This document shows, in pieces, positions 34,237-41,964 of a stretch of 64,000 bases of DNA. The notes below the pieces were generated by a model. It did no database searches and was not told where the DNA came from. It worked only from the letters and a program-made list of their open reading frames with translations. The stretch comes from MTP4 sp052056915. Its GTDB lineage: Archaea > Halobacteriota > Methanosarcinia > Methanosarcinales > Methanosarcinaceae. Position 1 is the stretch's first letter. Each line of letters opens with the position of its first letter. Both the position numbers and the translations under genes were made by a program. The stretch covers positions 3,224,001 through 3,288,000 of the forward strand of contig NZ_CP195119.1 in assembly GCF_052056915.1 (NCBI RefSeq), given 5' to 3'.

Positions 34237-34743
34237 TTATTTCCTGTACTCTTTTGCCAGTTCAACATATTCCGCTGCATTTTTTCTTATTCCCTCAATC
34301 TCTGCTTCGTTAGTTTCCCTTTTTGCCTTCGCCGGGACCCCGATAATAAGGCTGCTTTCAGGGTATTTCTTCCCCTGGGACACGAGGGCATTCGCTCCGA
34401 CTATGGAATTTTTCCCGATTTCAGCCCCATTCAAAACGGTTGCATTCATTCCTATCAGCACGTTATCTTCTATTTTGCATCCGTGAATTACCGCTCCGTG
34501 CCCGACTGTCACGTTGTCCCCTATCTCAACCCCCTCATGGGTGTCTACATGAATAACCGCGTTATCCTGGATGCTGGTCCGGTTTCCGATCTTTATCCGG
34601 TTTTCATCCCCGCGGATCACCGCATTAAACCAGATGCTTGATAAATCCCCGATCTCCACGTTTCCTATTATATCCGCAGAATCCGCAACAAAAGCTGTTC
34701 CGGAGATTTTTGGGATTTTGCCTTTAAATTCCATTATAACCAT
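34237..34743 (-). CDS. Gamma-class carbonic anhydrase-like protein, second copy
   Basis: 168 residues from ATG 34743, preceded by AGGAGGAG; the longer opening to 34836 lacks such a signal. Left-handed beta-helix built from hexapeptide repeats (IGNVEIG, IRIGNR, IEDNVLIG, IGKNSIVG). Three expected zinc histidines are seen (AVIHVD, VGHG, VIHG), as in the YrdA/CamH-like group. A C-terminal helix follows the barrel. Could hydrate CO2 or act as an acyltransferase-like relative. Distinct from the protein at 18995. Confidence 0.88.
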   Translation of the reverse strand: MVIMEFKGKIPKISGTAFVADSADIIGNVEIGDLSSIWFNAVIRGDENRIKIGNRTSIQDNAVIHVDTHEGVEIGDNVTVGHGAVIHGCKIEDNVLIGMNATVLNGAEIGKNSIVGANALVSQGKKYPESSLIIGVPAKAKRETNEAEIEGIRKNAAEYVELAKEYRK

Positions 34744-35017
34744 TGTCTCTCCTCCTGTCAAGTTTCTCCATGCATGCTTTTCATTAATTATTGGTTCTTC
34801 GGGTGCCTGCCGGGGCATAAACACCCTTGGAAGCATTACCGTCGCAGTTATGTTGATAATTATACGCAGGACAATTAGATACCTGTTACATATTTTATAT
34901 TTTAATTTTGTTTTTGACTTTTCTTTACGGTCCTTATATTTTCCAACAGTCGCACATTATAACTATTTATAACATGAAAAGAAATATTTTTATTTTTTAA
35001 AATACTTTATAAAGAAT

Positions 35018-35368
35018 ATGGCTGTACAAAATACTGGTATGAGTAACATAGACTTTGATGCCTTGAGCAATGTGCTGCTTGAACTTAACTCTCCTATTTC
35101 CGAGGTTTTAACATCTCTTAATTTCAACCGGGAAATAAGCAGAGAGGCATGTTTTGCTATACACAGCAGGGCACTTTTTCTTTTATTGAAAGGTCGTGAC
35201 TACCTCAAATCGGAAGATCCCGAATATTTTGAAAAACTAAGGGACAATTTACTGGATTTTGAACTGGATGAGGATCTCAGTCCGAGCCTTGTTAAAGACC
35301 TCGTTTTATACACTATTTACCTGAGAGATGTCCTTTACAGGGGATGCCGCCTTCACAGGGATGTATAA
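35018..35368 (+). CDS. Small hypothetical protein
   Basis: 116 residues, soluble, mainly helical and acidic in the middle (SEDPEYFEKLRDNLLDFELDE within residues 67-90). A TATA-like CTTTATAAAG lies directly upstream of the ATG, so the mRNA could be almost leaderless or the real start could be ATG 35039. No family recognised. It precedes the convergent hypE end. Confidence 0.6.
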   Translation: MAVQNTGMSNIDFDALSNVLLELNSPISEVLTSLNFNREISREACFAIHSRALFLLLKGRDYLKSEDPEYFEKLRDNLLDFELDEDLSPSLVKDLVLYTIYLRDVLYRGCRLHRDV

Positions 35369-35546
35369 TATGAATGAAAAATAAAAATGAGAAAATTTAC
35401 AAATATATTTTTTAAATCTGGGTGAGTATTATCGGGGAAATCGCCTGAGATGTCTTCGGGAAGATCCTCGGGAAGAATCTCCCCGGCATCCCGGGAAATT
35501 TCCGCCGGAACATCGGCCACTTATAATATCTTCAATATTTTCAATT

Positions 35547-36599
35547 TTAGCACACGCGCGGAATGGGGTCTCCTGCAGGCACATCAACGTAGCGCATGCC
35601 GCCGAAGCGGTTCCTGAGGACCACTTCTCCTTTGTTTTCGGAGGTCACTTCCCCTATGACTGCAGCATCTTTTCCGTAGGGGTGTTTTTTCAGGATTTCC
35701 AGCACTTTTTCTTCGAAGCCGGCTTTTACCCCTATTACGGCTTTTCCTTCGTTTGCGACTTCCAGGGGGTCGAGGCCCAGCATCTCGCAAGCTGCGGAGA
35801 CCGCGGGCTTGAAGGGGATGTCTTCTTCTTCCAGGAGGATTCCGGCTTCGCTCTTTTCCGCCATCTCGTTGAGGGCGTTTGCAAGCCCTCCCCGGGTCGG
35901 GTCTTTCATGGCGGTTATGACCGCTTCCCCTTCGGGTGTTTTGAGCTCCAGGAGGGGCTCTATGAGCTTCCAGAGAGGTGCGGAATCCGATACCAGGTCG
36001 GTATCGAAGTCAAAGCCTTCCCTATGAGCCATGAGGGAGATCCCATGGTCGCCTATGGTGCCAGTGACCAGGACTTTGTCTCCCGGGGAAAGCCCGGAGT
36101 CCCTTACGGGTATTTCTGCTGCGGTTATCCCGAGCCCTGCGGTGTTCAGGATGATCGAATCAAGAGCATCCTTTTCCACGGTCTTGGTATCTCCCGTGAT
36201 GATCGGGACTTCAGCTTCGGCTGCCGTGTCGGCCATGGTCTTGATGATTGCTTCAAAGTCGTCCATGGGAAAACCTTCCGGTACAATGACCGCACAGGTC
36301 AGGGCAAGGGGTTTTGCCCCCATCACCGTCAGGTCGTTGATTGTGCCTGCAACGGCCAACCTGCCTATGTTCGTTTCCGGGAAAAAAGCAGGGATGATCA
36401 CATGGCTGTCCGTGGTCAGGACCAGTTCGGAATTCGAATCAAAATTTTCAAGTTTGACCGTGGAGCCGTCGTCCAGGCTCTCGAGCCCCACCGAGCCTGC
36501 GCTCTTGCTATTGAAGTTTTTCAGGATGATTTCGCCTATCAGAGCCTGCATCACTTCTCCGCCTGCCCCGTGTTCCAGAGTAATTGTAGTGGACTTCAT
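35547..36599 (-). CDS. hypE: Hydrogenase maturation protein HypE
   Basis: 350 residues. Dehydrates the carbamoylated C-terminal cysteine to thiocyanate, giving the CN ligands of the NiFe centre. N-terminal LEHGAGGEVMQALI and the AIRS-type ATP-binding fold (GTINDLTVMGAKPLAL, GDTKTVEK) are clear. The essential C-terminal PRVC ends at Cys350. AGAGGTCAGT precedes the ATG. Last gene of hypC-D-A-B-E. HypF, which supplies the carbamoyl group, is not in this window. Confidence 0.96.
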   Translation of the reverse strand: MKSTTITLEHGAGGEVMQALIGEIILKNFNSKSAGSVGLESLDDGSTVKLENFDSNSELVLTTDSHVIIPAFFPETNIGRLAVAGTINDLTVMGAKPLALTCAVIVPEGFPMDDFEAIIKTMADTAAEAEVPIITGDTKTVEKDALDSIILNTAGLGITAAEIPVRDSGLSPGDKVLVTGTIGDHGISLMAHREGFDFDTDLVSDSAPLWKLIEPLLELKTPEGEAVITAMKDPTRGGLANALNEMAEKSEAGILLEEEDIPFKPAVSAACEMLGLDPLEVANEGKAVIGVKAGFEEKVLEILKKHPYGKDAAVIGEVTSENKGEVVLRNRFGGMRYVDVPAGDPIPRVC

Positions 36600-36685
36600 A
36601 CTGACCTCTTTTCTAACTTTTTTTTCCGCTTTATCTCTTCCTGCTTTCTCCAGGCTCTTTCCCGTCCCATCTGCTTACTTTTTCC

Positions 36686-37345
36686 TTATCTGCTTTCGAG
36701 CCCTGCTTCAATTGCACCTACCCACAGGTCAAGGCTTTCCCTGGAATGTTTTGAGGTCAGAAGAATGGGGACTTCGGGGTTCAGGGCCTGGATATCGGCG
36801 ACCATCTTTTCCGGGTCAACATCAACAGCCGCCGCAAGGTCTATTTTGTTTATCACTGCAAGTTCAGCGGTCTTGAAGATCATGGGGTGTTTCAGGATAA
36901 TATCGTCTCCTTCGGTGACGCTGACGGCGACTATCCTCAGGTGTTCCCCAAGCTTGAAGTCCACGGGGCAGATCAGGTTGCCCACGTTTTCGATTATAAG
37001 GAGATCGGTGTTTTTGAGGTCGATTTCTTTCAGGGCTTTCTCGACAAGTTTAGCGTCCAGGTGGCATTCCTTTCCCGTGTTTGCAGGGACGGTTGGCACA
37101 TCGAGCTTCCGGAAACGGGAGGCGTCCATCTCTGCGATAACGTCCCCTGCGATCACTGCTATCCTGTATTTGTCCTTGAGGGCTTTGATGGCTTCCTCGA
37201 TCAAGGTGGTCTTTCCGGAGCCTATAGCTCCCATGATGTTCACCGCAAGGATCCCGTGCTTGTCAAGGCTCTTCCGGTTTTTTTCGGCAAGCTTGTCGTT
37301 TGCCTTAAAGACGTCGTGTCCCACATTGATTACGTGCATTAACAT
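36686..37345 (-). CDS. hypB: Hydrogenase nickel incorporation GTPase HypB
   Basis: 219 residues. GTPase that delivers nickel together with HypA. P-loop GAIGSGKTTLIE at about residues 39-50. Metal-site residues appear in NTGKECHLDA, then ENVGNLICPVDFKLGE and the NKIDLA guanine-binding motif. No histidine-rich N-terminal extension. ATG 37339 is an alternative start. Confidence 0.95.
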   Translation of the reverse strand: MLMHVINVGHDVFKANDKLAEKNRKSLDKHGILAVNIMGAIGSGKTTLIEEAIKALKDKYRIAVIAGDVIAEMDASRFRKLDVPTVPANTGKECHLDAKLVEKALKEIDLKNTDLLIIENVGNLICPVDFKLGEHLRIVAVSVTEGDDIILKHPMIFKTAELAVINKIDLAAAVDVDPEKMVADIQALNPEVPILLTSKHSRESLDLWVGAIEAGLESR

Positions 37346-37438
37346 GAAAAATCACTTCTGGAAATTATTTGTAAATATTGTTTTTAAAAATTGTTTGTGG
37401 ATGAAAATAACTTTGGAATTATCATGATCAAGGGTTTT

Positions 37439-37999
37439 TCAGGCCCGGTTTCCTTGTTCAGTTTCAGATTTAGTTTCAACTTCAGTTTCAACTTCAGTTT
37501 CAGCTTCAGGCTCAGCTTCGGGCTTGGTCTCTATATCTATCGTCTTAATGATGAGTTCCTGTCCTCCTGTAATCCGGGCAGCTCTCCCGCAGGCGGGACA
37601 GTTAAGGGCTGCAACGTATTCCAGCAGTTCGCTCTGCTGAAGTCCGGTATCGTTTTCAGCGTCGGCTTTGTTTCCGTCTCCATTTTCGCTTCCGCTTTTG
37701 CCCCCTCCTTCGCTTCTGTCCTCTTCAGACTTGCCAGCTGGTTTTCCGGGGGTATCGACAGTACCTCTGTATCCGCACTCGCATTCCACGGTTGGGGGGA
37801 TCATCTCCACTAAAAATTCCGCCCCTTTGGCAATGCTGCCTTCTGCCAGGACATCGAAACAGAACTTTAGCTGTTCCGGGTTCGTGTGGGTCAGCCTTCC
37901 CATCTGAAGGGTCACGGCCTTGACTTCGGATGCTCCGTGGGCTCTGGCGGTAGCGATCACCTGTTCGAAGATTTCGCAGGCAATAGAGTACTCATGCAC
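37439..37999 (-). CDS. hypA: Hydrogenase nickel metallochaperone HypA, with acidic insertion
   Basis: 186 residues from GTG 37999 (AGGAGGT upstream), overlapping hypD by eight bases. The longer opening to 38227 lies inside hypD. VHEYSIACEIFEQV is the conserved nickel-binding N-terminus with its essential histidine. The zinc site is split: CECG near residue 75 and CPACG near residue 140. About 60 intervening residues are rich in G, S, E, D and K, against 12-15 (or a folded ~35-residue insertion) in known HypA. A repetitive E/T/A/K/P tail follows. Family length is usually 113-140. Confidence 0.92.
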   Translation of the reverse strand: MHEYSIACEIFEQVIATARAHGASEVKAVTLQMGRLTHTNPEQLKFCFDVLAEGSIAKGAEFLVEMIPPTVECECGYRGTVDTPGKPAGKSEEDRSEGGGKSGSENGDGNKADAENDTGLQQSELLEYVAALNCPACGRAARITGGQELIIKTIDIETKPEAEPEAETEVETEVETKSETEQGNRA

Positions 38000-39110
38000 G
38001 CCCGCTACCTCCTGTCCTGGCGTACTTGAACCAGTTGTAGCACATGCCCTCCTGGCTGACCATGCACGGACCTGCAGGGGTTTTTGGGGTGCAGTCCTTT
38101 CCAAAGTTCGGGCACTGGGGGGGTTTTGCCTTTCCAGTAAGGATGGCAGCGCAGATGCAGCGCTTTTTATCTCTCCCTTCGGCTTTTTTCCTGATTTCTC
38201 CGAGGGCGGCTGCATAGAAATCCTCATGCCTCTTTGCTGCGTCCTGCTCTTCGAACTCCTTTTTTAGGACAAGCCCGGAACTTTCTATATTCCCGATGCC
38301 TCTCCATTCGGAATCCGCGTTCTCGAAGACCTCCTCCATCATTTTCAGGGCAATCAGGTTCCCTTCGGGCTTAACGACCCTCGGATACCCGTTATCAACC
38401 CTTGCTTCGCCTTTTTCAATCTGTGCCAGGAGGAGGGAAATCCCAAGGAGGACATCGTACGCTTCAAACCCGCTCACGACTGTGGGGAAACCCTGCTCTG
38501 CAAGGGGTTCGAAAGGTTTTGTCCCGATGATGGTTGCCACATGTCCCGGGGCAATAAAGGCGTCCACTTCGGTGTCCCTGGCAAGCAGTCCTATTGCCGG
38601 AGGTGTCCGCTTCTGGGAAACAAGGAGGCTGAAGTTTTCGGGCACGCCTCGAAGGAGGGTTGCCGCATTGGCAGGGACCGTGGTCTCGAAGCCTATTCCT
38701 AAGAAGACCACTTCCTGCCCGGACTTTTTTTCCGCGAGGGTTACGGCATCGTCTATGCTGTAGACCATCCTCACGTCCGCACCTTCGGCTTTTGCGTCCA
38801 GCAGGCTGCCCGCGGAGCCCGGGACCCGCATCATGTCCCCGAAGGTGACCACGCTTGCCCCGCTTTTTGCAAGGGCGATTGCAATGTCAATATCTGCTTC
38901 GGGAGTGACGCAGACAGGGCAGCCCGGGCCGCTGATCACTTCGATTTCTTCCGGAAGCACACTCCGTAGCCCGTATTTCGCTATGGTCCGCTCATGGGTT
39001 CCGCAGACGTGCATTATGCGAAGCGGCCGGGCCGAGGCTTCGATTCTCTCCAGAAGCTTCTTTTCTATTTCGGGAATCCCCTGTTTCGATTGGGGGTTTT
39101 CGGAAGCCAT
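37992..39110 (-). CDS. hypD: Hydrogenase maturation protein HypD
   Basis: 372 residues from ATG 39110, two bases after hypC. Iron-sulfur scaffold on which Fe(CN)2CO is built with HypC. Motifs include IMHVCGTHERTI, SGPGCPVCVTP and GFETTVPANAATLL. C-terminal cysteines CICAAILTGKAKPPQCPNFG and GPCMVSQEGMC hold the [4Fe-4S] cluster. Confidence 0.96.
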   Translation of the reverse strand: MASENPQSKQGIPEIEKKLLERIEASARPLRIMHVCGTHERTIAKYGLRSVLPEEIEVISGPGCPVCVTPEADIDIAIALAKSGASVVTFGDMMRVPGSAGSLLDAKAEGADVRMVYSIDDAVTLAEKKSGQEVVFLGIGFETTVPANAATLLRGVPENFSLLVSQKRTPPAIGLLARDTEVDAFIAPGHVATIIGTKPFEPLAEQGFPTVVSGFEAYDVLLGISLLLAQIEKGEARVDNGYPRVVKPEGNLIALKMMEEVFENADSEWRGIGNIESSGLVLKKEFEEQDAAKRHEDFYAAALGEIRKKAEGRDKKRCICAAILTGKAKPPQCPNFGKDCTPKTPAGPCMVSQEGMCYNWFKYARTGGSGRA

Positions 39111-39111
39111 T

Positions 39112-39393
39112 TCAATCAGTTTCCCTGTTTTCCGGTAAAGTCTCCTCAAAACCGAGCTCTCCGTCATCCAGCCCTGCCATCAGTTTCAGGAGGCGCATGG
39201 TTTCTTCTCCTTCTTCTTCGGAGATTTCCGATATGGCATAGCCCACATGAACCAGCACGTATTTCCCGAGCAGGGCTTCGCTTGCCCCTCCCAGCAGGTC
39301 CATGTTCACGTCTCTGCGGACTCCACCCATATCGACGGTGGCGGTGTTTTCATTGACGATCGCCTTAACTTTTCCAGGAATAGCTATACACAT
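39112..39393 (-). CDS. hypC: Hydrogenase maturation chaperone HypC
   Basis: 93 residues from ATG 39393 (GAGGTAAC upstream). The longer opening is rejected because the conserved N-terminus is MCIAIPGKV, whose Cys2 binds the iron precursor and the large subunit. OB-fold core VDMGGVRRDVNMDLL and YVLVHVGYAISEI follow, with a C-terminal acidic extension. Confidence 0.95.
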   Translation of the reverse strand: MCIAIPGKVKAIVNENTATVDMGGVRRDVNMDLLGGASEALLGKYVLVHVGYAISEISEEEGEETMRLLKLMAGLDDGELGFEETLPENRETD

Positions 39394-39863
39394 GTTACCT
39401 CTGCTGTTTTTTCTTTTAAAATCCGTAAGTGTATGAGAACCATATTTCAGGTGAGAAACATTTATGCATGAAAACAATCTGTGTGGCCCTTTCCCGGGTT
39501 TTGGGGTTTGCCGGATTTTTTTATTTTTGGATTTTTTTGTGAGTGCCGGGCTCTTTTCAGGTAAGTCCCGGTAACTTTTCCGGTAAGTTCCTGCACCTAT
39601 CTCCAGATTGTAATTTTCCCTGTTCTCCCTATATTATGTATTCTCTGCACTTTATAACCGTTTATCTCTCAAGGTTTAGCGGTTTCTCTACAGTTTACCG
39701 TTTGCAGGAGGCCTACATGGCATTCCGCAAAGCCGTTATCAAGCCTTTCACACTGTTTTTTAAAACAAATATATACCCAAAATTATTTCCTGCATTTTTA
39801 TAGTTCTCTTTTATAACCTTTTTGTTTTCTCTTTTTGGACTATAAATTTTACATAGTATTATT
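39394..39863. other. Intergenic region between hyp and hydrogenase operons, left part
   Basis: AT-rich and non-coding. It must hold the hypC promoter; TATA-like elements read on the minus strand near 39410-39415 and 39460-39468 are candidates. Around 39840 ACTATAAATTTTAC on the plus strand is a TATA box for the adjacent fragment. The 86-residue opening at 39543 has no coding character. Confidence 0.4.
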
Positions 39864-40082
39864 ATGCTCCGCTGCATTTCAAAAGAATTCTGTATCTTTT
39901 ATGTATATCGTGCTTTGATCGGAACAAGGATTAATGCTGTGGAAAACGTTCTAGGTGTTGATTACTCCAACCCGGTCAACCTCCTGCATGTCGGAAGGTC
40001 CTGCGACCCCTGTATTGCATGTGCTGTCCATACCATCGACCTTACAGGGAAAAACGCTCCGGGTATTTTAAGATTAATATGA
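39864..40082 (+). pseudogene. C-terminal fragment of a hydrogenase large subunit (VhtA/VhoA type)
   Basis: 72 codons. From about residue 16 (RALIGTRINAVENVLGVDYS) it follows the last 57 residues of VhtA closely. It includes the nickel-site motif DPCIACAVHTIDLTGKN and the natural C-terminus. The first 15 residues are unrelated. It has a TATA-like element just upstream and an intact frame, but no ribosome-binding site is obvious. Most likely the remnant of a third vhtA gene; expression as a short peptide cannot be excluded. A 22-bp tandem repeat begins at its stop codon. Confidence 0.85.
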
Positions 40083-40213
40083 AGCTTAATTGAAAAGGTA
40101 TGTAAGCTTAATTGAAAAGGTATGTAAGCTTAATTGAAAAGGTATGTAAGCTTAATTGAAAAGGTATGTAAGCTGAATTGAAAAGGCATTTAAGCTTAAT
40201 TGAAAAGGTATGT
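40082..40213. repeat. 22-bp tandem repeat, six copies
   Basis: Six direct copies of AAGCTTAATTGAAAAGGTAT plus GT (starts 40082, 40104, 40126, 40148, 40170, 40192), followed by a decayed seventh. The fifth copy has three changes. No spacers, so not CRISPR. Contains HindIII-like AAGCTT and lies between the large-subunit fragment and vhtG. Confidence 0.95.
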
Positions 40214-40775
40214 AACAGGTATTGAAAGGTGTATATGAGGTATAAATGAAAATTTCCCTCATTTGCTCGAAAATCTATTCCTCTTTATTGCCTTATCTTT
40301 ACCTTAATTTTTCCGGGGGTTTTCCCCTATATTTTTCTCGAAATCAGAATTGAATCCATTTAAATGTTAAAATATGTACCTCATTTCTGATGTTATTTTT
40401 CAATAATAATTTCTGATTTTTTAATACTTTCTATTTAATTATAGATTCTTTTATCATAATTTCTACTATTCTGTTGTTATGTGCATCAGTGTGAATCTAT
40501 CATTATTATTTCAAAGGTTTAGATTCCTTTCATCTGGTTATTTCTGGTTCTCTATGTATATTCATGTCCTTTGATGGCTATTATTAAATTAAACATAATC
40601 GTATATTTTCGAAAGAATAATTATAACTTTCATTTCATGGAAAAATATATTTATTTGTTCATGTAAAAAAACTTAAATACTATTTACTCATTCCAAATAT
40701 TATCTGTATATTTATATGACGATTTATATAATTTCAATGGATGTTTAAGAACCATTTTCCTTTCGGACATATAGT
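40214..40775. other. AT-rich region upstream of vhtG, no gene seen
   Basis: About 560 bases of very AT-rich non-coding sequence. No reading frame, RNA gene or clear repeat is visible. Likely regulatory DNA for the vht operon. Confidence 0.5.
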
Positions 40776-40778
40776 TTG

Positions 40779-40788
40779 GGTATATAAA
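40779..40788 (+). promoter_or_regulatory. TATA box of the vht operon
   Basis: GGTATATAAAAA at about 40779-40790 is the best TATA box before vhtG. It is only about 25 bases from the ATG at 40808, so the transcript would start almost at the start codon. Confidence 0.5.
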
Positions 40789-40807
40789 AAACAAGATGTG
40801 GTAGAAT

Positions 40808-41962
40808 ATGGTCATTGGAAAAAAGAATTTGGTTCATACACTGGAGAGTATGGACTTTTTAAAAATGGATAGGCGTACCTTTCTAAAAGCCGTAGGTGCA
40901 GTCGGTGCAACGGCATTTCTCGGTACGTACAAAACGGAGATTGTAAGTGCTCTTGAATTTGCAGAGACAAAGCTTGTCTGGTTGCATGGGGCGGAATGCA
41001 CTGGTTGTTCCGAGTCCATCTTAAACGGTGGCAACCCGGACATCGTCCAGGCGATTACCAAGCTTAACGTTAATCTCGCTTACCACGAGACCCTCCTTGC
41101 TCAGCAGGGACTTTTCGTGGATGGGAAGCCTGCAAACAGCTCAGAGCTGAACTCCGAAATCCTTGTTGACGAACTGATCGAAGAAGGCAACTACATCCTG
41201 ATCGTTGAAGGCGCAATCGCAAATGGGCCAGATGGTTCCGGCCGCTACTGCGTGATTGGGAACAGGCCTTTCAAGGAACTCTTTTCCAAAGCGGCAAAGA
41301 ACGCTAACGCAATTCTTGCAGTGGGCACCTGTGCAGCATACGGTGGAATAAACTCCGCAGACAGTGCCGTTTCCGAGCTTACCGACTACAGGGGAGTGCA
41401 GTTCACAAAAGAAGACGGCTCCAAAGGCATGCTCCAGGAACTTGGCATCCGCAAGCCTGTGATCAATATCCCTGGCTGTCCCGCACACCCTGACTGGATC
41501 CTCCTGACCCTCGGGGCGGTAATCCTTGGAAAGCTCAGGATTCCCGAAGACCTCAATTCCGCTCTGGACAGGTTTGGAAGACCCAAAGTATTCTTCCCCC
41601 CCGGGCATACGGTGCACGAAAACTGTCCCCGGCGCGGCTACTACGACCGCGGGGAATTCGATACGGAAATCGGAGGGGAAAAGTGCCTCTGGAAGTTAGG
41701 CTGCAAAGCTCCTTACACCCACTCGGACTGTGCCCTGCGCCGCTGGAACGGTTCCGTAAGCATGTGCACCCAGGCAGGTTCCCCCTGCATCGCCTGTGTG
41801 GAGCCCGGGTTCCCGGATTCTGCAAGGCCCCTGTATGTTGAAGCTGAGGACAAGGGCGTGTTCCTCGGGGCAAATATCGATACCGTCTCTAAAGCCGCAG
41901 TCGGTGCATCCGTGCTTGCCGCAGGTGTACATGCAGTGCGCAGAATGAAAGGAGATGATTAA
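40808..41962 (+). CDS. vhtG: F420-non-reducing (methanophenazine-linked) hydrogenase small subunit VhtG
   Basis: 384 residues. Iron-sulfur subunit of the membrane-bound [NiFe] hydrogenase that oxidises H2 on the outer face. Tat signal with twin arginines at 22-23 (KMDRRTFLKAVGA). Cluster ligands include CTGCSES, GTCAAYGG, NIPGCPAHPDW and CPRRGYYDRGEFD. Further ligands lie in the C-terminal CLWKLGCKAPYTHSDCALRR, then CIAC. Start chosen because the first 20 residues align with VhoG; ATG 40850 is an alternative. A hydrophobic C-terminal segment may anchor it. Confidence 0.95.
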   Translation: MVIGKKNLVHTLESMDFLKMDRRTFLKAVGAVGATAFLGTYKTEIVSALEFAETKLVWLHGAECTGCSESILNGGNPDIVQAITKLNVNLAYHETLLAQQGLFVDGKPANSSELNSEILVDELIEEGNYILIVEGAIANGPDGSGRYCVIGNRPFKELFSKAAKNANAILAVGTCAAYGGINSADSAVSELTDYRGVQFTKEDGSKGMLQELGIRKPVINIPGCPAHPDWILLTLGAVILGKLRIPEDLNSALDRFGRPKVFFPPGHTVHENCPRRGYYDRGEFDTEIGGEKCLWKLGCKAPYTHSDCALRRWNGSVSMCTQAGSPCIACVEPGFPDSARPLYVEAEDKGVFLGANIDTVSKAAVGASVLAAGVHAVRRMKGDD

Positions 41963-41964
41963 AA

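Noticed and set aside
35682..37427. 581-codon plus-strand frame opposite hypE and hypB
   Set aside because: Antisense shadow of two well-supported genes; its peptide is rich in F, C and G without domain motifs.
39543..39803. 86-codon frame between hypC and the hydrogenase fragment
   Set aside because: Aromatic- and serine-rich translation of AT-rich DNA, no ribosome-binding site; contains likely promoter sequence.
40082..40213. Considered as a CRISPR array
   Set aside because: Units of 22 bp abut directly without spacers.
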